Shown: positions 1 through 6,452 of the stretch, piece by piece
Layout of the letters: each line of letters starts with the position of its first letter
Position numbering within the stretch: the first letter of the stretch is position 1
From: a virus
Length of the DNA stretch: 29,943 nt
Reading direction: 5' to 3' (one strand)
Virus record (IMG/VR): IMGVR_UViG_3300043540_000165
Location: 1 to 29,943 of that record
The notes under the pieces: generated by a model
The model's input: the letters and a program-made list of their open reading frames with translations, nothing else
The model's database searches: none
What the model was told of the DNA's origin: nothing
Translations under genes and position numbers: made by a program

Positions 1-10
1 GTCGCCAACT

Positions 11-50
11 GGCGGATTGGAGGGCGTGATCCGCCCGGCTGATCTATAAT
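11..50 (+). promoter_or_regulatory. Dyad followed by a perfect -10 box
   Basis: A 7-bp inverted repeat (GGCGGAT at 11-17, ATCCGCC at 29-35, 11-nt loop) is followed by TATAAT at 45-50. No convincing -35 box lies 16-18 nt upstream. The dyad could be an operator or the terminator of a gene left of the window. If the -10 box is used, transcription would start near 57, only about 10 nt before the ATG at 68. This is a candidate only. Confidence 0.3.
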
Positions 51-67
51 CGGGATTGGACGAATTC

Positions 68-247
68 ATGACTGCGGCTCAATTTTATGCCCGGCTGCTC
101 GCCCTGCTGCAGGAATCAGGTCTATCGAAGGCCGAAAAGATCGAACTGCTGGAGCACGCCGTGGAATTTGTGCACGAGGAAGCCGCGGTAAAGGTGATCT
201 GGGGGTCGAAACCGCCGAAGAAGATGCGAGGGACGAGGCCAGCTTAA
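68..247 (+). CDS. Small hypothetical protein (59 aa)
   Basis: I do not recognise this protein. It is mostly helical by composition, with an acidic, leucine-rich middle (residues about 5-35) and a basic tail rich in Lys, Pro and Arg. The ATG at 68 is preferred over an in-frame TTG at 56, because GGA at 58-60 gives it a weak ribosome-binding site at fair spacing and the TTG has none. It is the first gene in the window and is followed by a 218-bp gap, so it may belong to a separate transcript from the genes to its right. The amphipathic pattern favours a real small protein over chance. Confidence 0.45.
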   Translation: MTAAQFYARLLALLQESGLSKAEKIELLEHAVEFVHEEAAVKVIWGSKPPKKMRGTRPA

Positions 248-465
248 GCTGGTTGTCGTCGAAATCGAAGTCACTGCGGGCGGTCAAACCGGCTTCAAAA
301 CACTGAAAAACACATTCACCCCGCCTCGTTTTCATTTCAGGCCTCCCGGAACCCGCTGATTCCAATCGCAAAAAAGCTATTGACACGCTGGTAGCGAGAT
401 CGCTTATCGTTACGGCAGATCAGCGGGTCCGGCCAGCACACCGGGTGTGAAAGCGGCGAGCGCGA
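248..465. other. Intergenic region, partly AT-rich
   Basis: I see no convincing gene here. The stretch from about 285 to 400 is richer in A and T than its surroundings. It holds the promoter candidate listed at 380-410. The rest shows no repeat or hairpin that I can support. Confidence 0.4.
380..410 (+). promoter_or_regulatory. Candidate sigma-70 promoter
   Basis: A perfect TTGACA is at 380-385, just after an A-run at 370-375 that resembles an UP element. The best -10 match is TATCGT at 405-410 (4 of 6), which leaves a long 19-nt spacer. It lies 56 bp upstream of the GTG at 466 and could drive the rightward accessory genes. The -35 is strong and the -10 is weak. Confidence 0.35.
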
Positions 466-828
466 GTGACGATACCCGACTATCAAATCCCCAAACACCT
501 GCCCGAGAATCCCAACGCGAAGATCCAGGTGGTTTTCGCCGACAGCGGAAGGGATGCTCTCGTGGCCAATCCGGCGGCGGTCCGGGCGATGTCGCGGTGC
601 CATATGCTGAACGGCGAGATCAACAAGCACGGCTACCTGAAATTCGTGCGGCTGCTGGTCTCGATTCGGGAGGCCTACCGGATCAAACACGCGACGGAGG
701 GCGAAGTGCGGTTGCCGCGGCAGGCCATCACGAAGTTCCGGCAGGCCAAGGGCGCCAAGCGGTGGGCCTGGCGTCCGGATAACGCGCAGTGCGGCCGAAT
801 GGGCGGCGTGGAGTCGATCTTTGTCTGA
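466..828 (+). CDS. Hypothetical protein (120 aa)
   Basis: I do not recognise the family. The protein is basic and mixed in structure. A likely helical stretch (residues about 55-95) carries many Arg and Lys residues, and the C-terminus is rich in Trp, Arg and Gly. The GTG at 466 is the only sensible start and has no strong ribosome-binding site. It is the first of a run of small rightward genes that ends just before the methyltransferases. A nucleic-acid-binding role would fit the charge but is not shown by any motif. Confidence 0.5.
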   Translation: MTIPDYQIPKHLPENPNAKIQVVFADSGRDALVANPAAVRAMSRCHMLNGEINKHGYLKFVRLLVSIREAYRIKHATEGEVRLPRQAITKFRQAKGAKRWAWRPDNAQCGRMGGVESIFV

Positions 829-851
829 TCGGCGCTACGAGGCTGGTTTGC

Positions 852-1091
852 ATGAGACATGAACGTGGGAATTGCAAAGTGATCATGCGCGATGGCGCGC
901 TGCTGCCGGGCATGACGATGCCGGCGCTCAGCCCGCCGCCTCCGGACCCGCACCCAGATAAGCGGGTTCAGGCGATGCGGGACGCGTGGGATATGCGCAT
1001 CATCGGTTGGGATGGGGTATGGCCGGATGGCGTGCGGCCGCGTTTCCTGACGCGCTATGCCGGCATGCAGTTGGGGCGCGAAGCGGCGTGA
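852..1091 (+). CDS. Small hypothetical protein (79 aa)
   Basis: I do not recognise this protein. A proline-rich stretch in the middle (residues about 30-40) is followed by a C-terminal part rich in Trp, Arg and Gly. The start is uncertain: ATG at 852 and ATG at 885 are both possible and neither has a good ribosome-binding site. The reading frame is also open upstream to 789, inside the previous gene. Its stop overlaps the GTG start of the next small gene, which suggests translational coupling and supports it being a real gene. Confidence 0.4.
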   Translation: MRHERGNCKVIMRDGALLPGMTMPALSPPPPDPHPDKRVQAMRDAWDMRIIGWDGVWPDGVRPRFLTRYAGMQLGREAA

Positions 1092-1219
1092 CACCGGAAC
1101 AGATGCGCATTATCGAAGCCCTCCAGTTGCCGCGCGGGCTGGCCGTGCTCGCACAAGAGAAGAGCTGCGGGGTTGGTATTCGCGGCCGCAAAATCAAGCA
1201 ACCGCGGGCGGCAGCCTGA
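1088..1219 (+). CDS. Very small basic protein (43 aa)
   Basis: The frame begins with a GTG at 1088 that overlaps the TGA of the preceding gene (GTGA), the usual arrangement for coupled genes. The 43-residue product starts with a short helix-like segment and ends in a basic tail rich in Arg and Lys. I do not recognise it. The overlap is the main support, and chance cannot be ruled out at this length. Confidence 0.35.
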   Translation: MTPEQMRIIEALQLPRGLAVLAQEKSCGVGIRGRKIKQPRAAA

Positions 1220-1252
1220 CGAGACGCGGTTTCATCTCCTTCGTTTTCCAAT

Positions 1253-2800
1253 ATGAGCGCGAGACCCATCCCGCCCGCCATGGCGCGGCACATCGAGGTC
1301 TGGCCGACGGAACGCCTGCGCGCCTACGACCGCAATGCGCGGACGCACTCTCCCGAGCAGGTGGCGCAGATCGCAGCCTCGATCCTCGAATTCGGCTTCC
1401 TGAATCCGATCCTCGTGGACTCCAGCACCGGGATTATCGTCGCCGGCCACGGCCGATTGCTGGCTGCCCGGAAGCTGGGGCTCGCCGAGGTCCCGGTGGT
1501 GGTTCTGGATCACCTCAGCGAGACCCAGCGGCGGGCCTACGTACTCGCGGACAACCGGCTGGCGCTCAGTGCCGGCTGGGACGAGGCGCTGCTGGCAGAG
1601 GAATTGCGCGGCCTCGAAGCAGAGGGCATGGACCTCGCGGTAGCTGGGTTTTCCGATGCCGAATTGGAGGCTATCTTGCGAAATTCGCAAGATGGCCCGG
1701 TTGAGCCAGAAGCCGTCGAGGACGAAATCCCGGAGCAGCCGGCAGATCCGGTCACCCGGCCGGGCGACCTGTGGTTCATTGGGGGCCATCGGCTGATCTG
1801 CGGTGATTACCGCGAGCTCTCTATTGTGCGGAAGGTTCTGGACGGCGCCAGTGCCAATTTGGTGATCACGTCGCCGCCCTACGCCTCGCAGCGCGCGTAT
1901 GATCCGGCCAGTGGCTTCAAACCGATCCGGCCGGAAGAATATAGCGCGTGGTACTCCGCCGTGGCCGCCAACATCGCGGCGATTCTGGCGTCCGACGGTT
2001 CCTACTTTCTCAATGTCAAGGCACATGCGGACGCGGGCCAGCGGAGCCTTTACGTGATGGACCTGGTTATTGCGCACGTGCGGCAGTGGGGCTGGTGGTT
2101 TATCGACGAGCTGTGCTGGCGCAAAACCGACAACGGTGTGCCGGGAGGTTGGGGCAACAGGTTTAAGAATGCTTTCGAGCCAATTTTCCACTTCACGGCT
2201 CCGGAGGCGCAGATCAAGTTTCGTCCCAAGCGCGTAGGCCATGAATCGGAAGACTGCTTCGATTACAGCCCCAACAACCCGAAATCCACCTCGGGCAGCG
2301 GTCTGCTGGGTACCGGCCCACGTGGCGCGGCCGCGGATCACGGGCGCAATCATGATGCGTGGCAGAACTGCCGATCCAGTTTCGACAACCTGGAGGGCCG
2401 ATTTACCGGCATCGCGCGGCCCTCGAATGTAATCGAGGTGAAGACGGAGAGCAGCCAGGGAAGCCACTCCGCGCCTTTTCCGAGGGCGCTGGTAGAGTTC
2501 TTCGTGAAAGCCTACTCCGATCCCGGAGACCTGATTTGCGATCCGTTCCTTGGCAGCGGGACCACGATCGCGGCGGCGCATGCGCTGGACCGGATCGGCT
2601 GTGGCTGCGAGATTTCGCCGGCCTACTGCGACGTGATTGTGCGCCGGCTGATGAACCTCACCGGCGAGATGCCGATGCTTGCCGGCACCGGCGAGAGCTT
2701 CCCCGCAGTAGCGGCCGCGCGCGGGATCGGTACCGAACCGCTGGTGGAAATCAGCCGCGCGGACCGCAGACACAAGAGAACGGCGCCCCGATGTTCGTGA
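1253..2800 (+). CDS. ParB-domain DNA methyltransferase, TSPPY type (515 aa)
   Basis: This is a fusion of an N-terminal ParB/Spo0J-like nuclease-type domain (residues about 10-140, with GHGRLLAAR at 65-73) and a DNA methyltransferase. In the methyltransferase, the catalytic motif IV is TSPPY at 206-210 and the AdoMet-binding motif I is DPFLGSGTT at 430-438. Motif IV before motif I is the beta-class order. TSPPY is typical of enzymes making N4-methylcytosine, although some N6-adenine enzymes differ. It probably methylates phage or host DNA, perhaps against restriction. No partner restriction enzyme is visible. It is followed after 16 bp by a homologue with a different motif IV. The ATG at 1253 has no clear ribosome-binding site, and ATG at 1280 is an alternative. 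Confidence 0.9.
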   Translation: MSARPIPPAMARHIEVWPTERLRAYDRNARTHSPEQVAQIAASILEFGFLNPILVDSSTGIIVAGHGRLLAARKLGLAEVPVVVLDHLSETQRRAYVLADNRLALSAGWDEALLAEELRGLEAEGMDLAVAGFSDAELEAILRNSQDGPVEPEAVEDEIPEQPADPVTRPGDLWFIGGHRLICGDYRELSIVRKVLDGASANLVITSPPYASQRAYDPASGFKPIRPEEYSAWYSAVAANIAAILASDGSYFLNVKAHADAGQRSLYVMDLVIAHVRQWGWWFIDELCWRKTDNGVPGGWGNRFKNAFEPIFHFTAPEAQIKFRPKRVGHESEDCFDYSPNNPKSTSGSGLLGTGPRGAAADHGRNHDAWQNCRSSFDNLEGRFTGIARPSNVIEVKTESSQGSHSAPFPRALVEFFVKAYSDPGDLICDPFLGSGTTIAAAHALDRIGCGCEISPAYCDVIVRRLMNLTGEMPMLAGTGESFPAVAAARGIGTEPLVEISRADRRHKRTAPRCS

Positions 2801-2816
2801 AGAGCGGCTGGATTCG

Positions 2817-4109
2817 ATGAGTATGGCCAGCAGCATTTTGGAAAAGCTCCGGAAACTGGCAGTCCAGATCTGGCCGATTGACCGCCTGCTACCCTACGCA
2901 CGGAATGCGCGGACGCATTCCGACGAGCAGGTGGCGCAGGTGGCCGCCAGCATCCAGGAATTCGGATGGACGAATCCGATCCTGGTCGGCAGGGATGGCG
3001 TGATCATCGCCGGCCACGCGCGCCTGGCGGCCGCGCGGAAGCTGGGTATTGCCGAAGTTCCAGTCATCGTCCTGGACCACCTGACGGAAACGCAGCGGCG
3101 CGCCCTGGTCCTGGCCGACAATAAGCTGGCGCTCAACGCCGGGTGGGACGAGGAAATGCTCCGCGTGGAGCTGGAAACGCTGAAGGAGGACGACTTCGAC
3201 CTGGGTATCGTCGGCTGGAGCAACGAGGAGTTGGACGTGCTCCTGACCGATCCAGAGCACACGAACGAGGGCCTCAGCGACGAAGACGCTACGCCCGACG
3301 TGCAGGAGACCGCCATCACGGTTCCAGGCGATGTATGGGTCCTGGGCAACCACCGGCTTCTGTGCGGCGATGCCACCCAGATGGAATCCGTGGAGAAGGC
3401 GATGGCGGGCGGGCTGGCCGACATGGTGTTCTGCGATCCGCCGTACAACGTGAACTACGGCCAGACGATGAAGGACAAGCTCCGCGGCAAGACTCATCGG
3501 AAGATCGCGAACGATAACCTCGGCGATGGCTTCGAGCAGTTTCTTCGCGATGCCTGCGTGAACCTCCTGGCCGTGACCAAAGGCGCGATCTACATCTGCA
3601 TGTCGTCGTCGGAATTACACACGCTCTACCGCGCCTTCACCGAAGCGGGCGGGCACTGGTCCACATTCCTGATTTGGGCGAAGAACGTCTTCACGATGGG
3701 GCGCGCGGATTACCAGCGGCAATACGAGCCGATGCTCTACGGGTGGAAGGATGGCGCGGATCATTACTGGTGCGGCGCGCGCGATCAGGGAGACGTCTGG
3801 TTCGTGAAGAAGCCGCACCGCAACGATCTTCATCCGACGGCCAAGCCCGTCGAGTTGGTGGAACGCGCCTTGCGCAACTCCAGCAAGGGCCGGGACACGA
3901 TCTTCGATCCGTTCGGCGGCTCCGGCACAACGCTGATCGCGTGCGAGAAGGCGGGGCGGCAGGCACGGCTGATCGAGTTGGAGCCGCAGTACTGTGACGT
4001 GATCATTCGCAGATGGCAGCAATTCGCCGGGCAGCAGACGCGGCATGAGGAATCCGGGCGCACCTTTGACGAAGTGGCTGCCGGGAATGGCATGGAAAAT
4101 AAGCAGTGA
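2817..4109 (+). CDS. ParB-domain DNA methyltransferase, DPPY type (430 aa)
   Basis: This has the same architecture as its left neighbour and is clearly homologous to it over the first 185 residues. The ParB-like domain covers about 15-145 (GHARLAAARKLG at 66-77). Motif IV is DPPY at 207-210, followed by NVNYG, and the AdoMet motif DPFGGSGTT is at 364-372. DPPY in a beta-class enzyme points to N6-methyladenine. Both proteins also share a short C-terminal signature ending in VAA. The pair looks like a tandem duplication in which the catalytic and target-recognition half diverged or was exchanged. The ATG at 2817 overlaps no other gene. The gene runs convergently into the minus-strand cassette, with only 32 bp between them and no obvious terminator. 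Confidence 0.9.
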   Translation: MSMASSILEKLRKLAVQIWPIDRLLPYARNARTHSDEQVAQVAASIQEFGWTNPILVGRDGVIIAGHARLAAARKLGIAEVPVIVLDHLTETQRRALVLADNKLALNAGWDEEMLRVELETLKEDDFDLGIVGWSNEELDVLLTDPEHTNEGLSDEDATPDVQETAITVPGDVWVLGNHRLLCGDATQMESVEKAMAGGLADMVFCDPPYNVNYGQTMKDKLRGKTHRKIANDNLGDGFEQFLRDACVNLLAVTKGAIYICMSSSELHTLYRAFTEAGGHWSTFLIWAKNVFTMGRADYQRQYEPMLYGWKDGADHYWCGARDQGDVWFVKKPHRNDLHPTAKPVELVERALRNSSKGRDTIFDPFGGSGTTLIACEKAGRQARLIELEPQYCDVIIRRWQQFAGQQTRHEESGRTFDEVAAGNGMENKQ

Positions 4110-4141
4110 ACGTGCTGGCGACACCTTCGGGGCGTGAGCGG

Positions 4142-4447
4142 CTACGCGACGTCCTGCTGGGGGATTTCGATGGCGATGCGGTAGTCGCCGCCGACTCCCT
4201 GCGCCCACACGATGTACCGCCAAGGGCAGAGGCCGGCATCCTCGCCGCGCTCCAGGCGGTGCATCCGGCCGTGCATGTCGCTGGCGGCCAGTTCCCAGGC
4301 TTCGCTAATCGTAGAGGCGACGGCGACCGGCGCGTAACGGCCTTCTTCGTCTTCGGCGATCAACATCGCCAGGCCCAGCGGCGTATCGGGCTGGAGGGGA
4401 ATCGCAAAGCCGTTGTAGGTTTTGGGCTGCTTCCTGGTTCCTGCCAT
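4142..4447 (-). CDS. Hypothetical protein (101 aa), end of minus-strand cassette
   Basis: I do not recognise this protein. It is soluble and of mixed alpha/beta composition, with an acidic middle and several Met, Trp and His residues. An AAGGAA eight bases upstream decides the start at 4447. A slightly longer frame beginning at 4465 lacks such a site. It is the last gene of a three-gene leftward cassette and lies 120 bp after the DUF3489 gene, from which it is separated by a GC-rich hairpin, so it may have its own promoter or be expressed by read-through. Confidence 0.6.
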   Translation of the reverse strand: MAGTRKQPKTYNGFAIPLQPDTPLGLAMLIAEDEEGRYAPVAVASTISEAWELAASDMHGRMHRLERGEDAGLCPWRYIVWAQGVGGDYRIAIEIPQQDVA

Positions 4448-4527
4448 GTGTTTGGTTCCTTGCAATACGATTCATTGCTCGGGCGCAGCTGGAAAGCAAC
4501 GAAATAGTCGCGCACTGAAGCAGAAGA

Positions 4528-4548
4528 GCCGCCCACATCCGGGGCGGC
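4528..4548 (-). terminator. GC-rich hairpin, terminator-like
   Basis: A perfect 7-bp stem (GCCGCCC at 4528-4534, GGGCGGC at 4542-4548, 7-nt loop) lies 19 bp beyond the stop of the DUF3489 gene on the minus strand. On that strand it is followed by TCTTCTGC, which is only moderately T-rich. It could terminate or attenuate transcription before the 4142-4447 gene. Confidence 0.45.
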
Positions 4549-4567
4549 AATCCTGCGGTGAAGTCGC

Positions 4568-5158
4568 TTACAGAATGCGGTAGGCCCTTTCGCCCCCGGC
4601 GTTCTTACTCGACTCGACTTTGAGACCCATGCGCTTCGTGATGGTTCCGCTGATGAAACCCCTGATGGAGTGTTTTTGCCAGTCCGTGGCCTTGCCAATC
4701 TCGGCTAGCGTTGCGCCATCCTTGCGGCGCAGCATGTCCAGCACGATGGCCTTCTTGCTGCCCTCGCGCGCCGTGGGCGTGCCGTCCGCGGCCTTCGCCG
4801 CCTTGGTCGCCATGGCCTTTTTCGGCGCGCCCTTGGCCGCCTTGGGCGCGGTGGGGGCGGTTTCCGTGGCGGCGGCCGTCTCCGGCGCGGCGGGCGCGTC
4901 CAGTTTCTGGATGGCCTTCCAGATCCGCGCGACCGCCGTTTTCCGATCCGTGAACTTCTTGAGCGGCTTCAGGTCGGCGCCAAATCCGGCAACTCCGGCA
5001 AAGGAGTTCCAGACGTTGACCAGCCGGTCGGCCGGCCAGTTGGCGGCGAGTTTGGCCAGATCTTTCTCGCTGGCGAATTGTTCCTGGCCTTCCGGGATCT
5101 GTCCGGCGGCCGGGAAGGCCGTGATGGTTTCATCTTTGTCGATCGCAAAAAGTCGCAT
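4568..5158 (-). CDS. DUF3489-domain protein (196 aa)
   Basis: The C-terminal 65 residues match the DUF3489 pattern I know: a helix ending in LDMLRRKDGATLAEI, then a W-Q-x-H-S-(I/V)-R-G-x-I-S-G core, a KRMGLKV strand and a closing YRI. The fold is probably a winged helix, so DNA binding is likely but not proven. The N-terminal about 95 residues form a separate part with several Trp residues. They are joined to DUF3489 by an Ala, Pro and Lys-rich linker (about residues 95-135). The start at 5158 is set by AAAGGA about six bases upstream. An in-frame extension to 5362 would run through the upstream gene and is rejected. It sits 11 bp after the 5170-5352 gene, so the two are probably one operon. 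Confidence 0.85.
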   Translation of the reverse strand: MRLFAIDKDETITAFPAAGQIPEGQEQFASEKDLAKLAANWPADRLVNVWNSFAGVAGFGADLKPLKKFTDRKTAVARIWKAIQKLDAPAAPETAAATETAPTAPKAAKGAPKKAMATKAAKAADGTPTAREGSKKAIVLDMLRRKDGATLAEIGKATDWQKHSIRGFISGTITKRMGLKVESSKNAGGERAYRIL

Positions 5159-5169
5159 GGCTGTCCTTT

Positions 5170-5352
5170 CTATTGCTCGTGTGCGGGGCGGCGCAGGCGG
5201 GCCGCCGACCGGATGCGAACCTCGCGTCCGGTTACCAGATTCGTTCCACGCCAGCCGCTGTAGGGCGACTCGCCGGTGATGCGCACCTTGGTCAGCATGC
5301 CGCTGACCTTGACGATGTAGGTCGATCCGATTTGCACGTCCTGGCGCTTCAT
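5170..5352 (-). CDS. Small basic protein (60 aa), first gene of minus-strand cassette
   Basis: This is a short protein with a beta-rich look: two strands with Val and Ile alternation, then a TGREVRIRSAARLRR basic end. Small proteins of this pattern often accompany DUF3489 genes in bacterial genomes, in my recollection, but their function is unknown. It is read divergently from the head operon at 5450, across a 97-bp gap, and is followed after 11 bp by the DUF3489 gene. The start at 5352 is the only ATG that fits, and the upstream ribosome-binding sequence is weak. Confidence 0.65.
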   Translation of the reverse strand: MKRQDVQIGSTYIVKVSGMLTKVRITGESPYSGWRGTNLVTGREVRIRSAARLRRPAHEQ

Positions 5353-5449
5353 AGCATTTCATTCATTGATCGGTTCCCACCGAACATCAAGCTCAAAGTT
5401 CTCGGAGATTCGGCGGAAAAGATGAGCGCCCGAAGGGAAGGCGATTGAC
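5353..5449. promoter_or_regulatory. Divergent intergenic region
   Basis: This 97-bp gap separates the leftward accessory cassette from the rightward head operon, so it should hold a leftward promoter and perhaps a rightward one. I see no good -35/-10 pair on either strand. A short dyad TCGGT-TCCC-ACCGA is present near 5369-5382. AGGGAAGG at about 5433-5440 is the ribosome-binding site of the 5450 gene. Confidence 0.3.
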
Positions 5450-5704
5450 ATGGCTCGCGGAGTAGATCAGATCCAAGCGGACCTCGATGCGCTGAACGCG
5501 GCCAAGGCGCGGCCGGAGAAGATCGTCCAGTTTCCCGACGGTCGCCGGGTTCAGTACCGCGATATGGACGAACTGCTGAAGGCGATCGCGGCGACCGAAG
5601 AGGAACTGCGGAAAGCCAGTGGCGCGACCGGGAGCCGCGTCCGCTTCGCACAACACAAGCGCGGCGACGGCCCCACGGGACCGACGCTTTACGACCGGTG
5701 GTAG
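5450..5704 (+). CDS. gpW-like head-tail joining protein (84 aa)
   Basis: The protein has the layout of the lambda gpW family: an N-terminal helix (residues about 5-20), a short strand pair ending in GRRVQYRDMDELLKAI (about 31-46), and a second helix, with a basic flexible tail. Lambda gpW sits in the head connector and is needed before tails can attach. Its position just upstream of the portal gene fits, as W precedes B in lambda. AGGGAAGG about nine bases upstream supports the ATG at 5450. The usual terminase large subunit is not found to the left. It is the first gene of the head operon. Confidence 0.7.
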   Translation: MARGVDQIQADLDALNAAKARPEKIVQFPDGRRVQYRDMDELLKAIAATEEELRKASGATGSRVRFAQHKRGDGPTGPTLYDRW

Positions 5705-5710
5705 GAAGCC

Positions 5711-6001
5711 ATGATCCATTGCGAGCATTGCGAAAACCTGGCTACCGAGATTCGGGAGACGCGCTCGATGGTGGAGCGCCTGGTGGCGGAAACGGCTGCC
5801 ACCCGCACCGTCGTGGAAAGCATGCAGAAGACGCTGCTCGGCAATGGACAACCCGGCCGGTGCGCGGAGCACGGCGAACGGCTTGCGCGGATGGAGCGAT
5901 GGCGATCCTGGCTCACGGGTGCCTTGGGCGTTTTGGGCGTCCTCTGGGCCGCCGCTATCACGGTCTTTGCGGCGGTCGTAGCGGAAAGGATGAAGCGATG
6001 A
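5711..6001 (+). CDS. Coiled-coil protein with one membrane segment, XhlA/holin-like (96 aa)
   Basis: The N-terminus carries Cys and His residues (CEHCENL), followed by a predicted coiled coil (about residues 10-42) and a single hydrophobic membrane helix at about 67-90, ending in a short positive tail. This layout recalls XhlA-type holin accessory proteins. The location, between gpW-like and portal genes, is unusual for a lysis gene, so a structural or membrane-anchoring role is also possible. Its TGA overlaps the ATG of the next gene (ATGA), which implies coupled translation. Confidence 0.55.
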   Translation: MIHCEHCENLATEIRETRSMVERLVAETAATRTVVESMQKTLLGNGQPGRCAEHGERLARMERWRSWLTGALGVLGVLWAAAITVFAAVVAERMKR

Positions 6002-6189
6002 ACACCAGCGATATCGCCGAAGTGTTGGACGGCGCGCCCAGGCAAGGCGCTGCGGTGGACGATCCGGAAGGCTTGCGGCATGTGGTCTTCAGCGACACCG
6101 CAATGCAGAGAATCACTCGGGAACTTCGCTTGGCTGCGTCCGAACGACCCCACGTGGAGTCCTTCGGTGCCTCACAGGAGCGCAAATGA
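5998..6189 (+). CDS. Small hypothetical protein (63 aa)
   Basis: I do not recognise this protein. It is acidic at the N-terminus and helical towards the C-terminus. The support is positional: its ATG overlaps the stop of the previous gene by the ATGA arrangement, and its own stop overlaps the next ATG in the same way. The gene is therefore one link of a tightly coupled chain leading to the portal gene. No motif suggests a function. Confidence 0.55.
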   Translation: MNTSDIAEVLDGAPRQGAAVDDPEGLRHVVFSDTAMQRITRELRLAASERPHVESFGASQERK

Positions 6190-6452
6190 GGATCGTTCGC
6201 CGGATATTCCGATTGCTGTGCGATCGCTGGCGCGGCACGGCACCGAAAAGCCTGTTCGATCTCGCCAGGGAGCCGCGCCCGAAATCCAAGCTCCCGACTT
6301 CGAAGCTTTACGTGATCGAGGCCGATTTCGAGATTTCGCCGGATGCCTATGACGCGCTCCAGGCGCATCTCGATTTGCTGCGCGCCAAGTATGGCCTGGA
6401 CTTCATGATCCTGGAGCCTGGATTCAAGCTGAAACGGTTCGATGACTACTAA
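6186..6452 (+). CDS. Small hypothetical protein upstream of portal (88 aa)
   Basis: The first 17 residues form a basic amphipathic helix (MRIVRRIFRLLCDRWRG). The C-terminal half alternates strand and helix (KLYVIEADFEISPDAYDALQ, then LDFMILEPGFKLKRF). I do not recognise the family. The start overlaps the preceding stop (ATGA), and the end overlaps the first 11 bases of the portal gene, so translation of portal may depend on this frame. The amphipathic start could bind membrane or nucleic acid, which is inference only. Confidence 0.55.
   Translation: MRIVRRIFRLLCDRWRGTAPKSLFDLAREPRPKSKLPTSKLYVIEADFEISPDAYDALQAHLDLLRAKYGLDFMILEPGFKLKRFDDY

Noticed and set aside
447-782. Alternative + frame in the 466-828 region
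   Set aside because: It is Gly, Arg and Gln-rich and lacks structure. The 466 frame reads as a more ordinary protein, though neither start is strong.
1232-2836. 534-codon open frame on the minus strand
   Set aside because: It lies opposite the first methyltransferase, whose motifs are unmistakable.
4620-5279. + strand frame of 219 codons over the DUF3489 gene
   Set aside because: It is an Ala/Ser-rich shadow of the DUF3489 gene, which matches a known family.
5422-5448. Eight-codon leader-like frame before the gpW-like gene
   Set aside because: It is too short to judge and overlaps the ribosome-binding site. No attenuator structure is seen.
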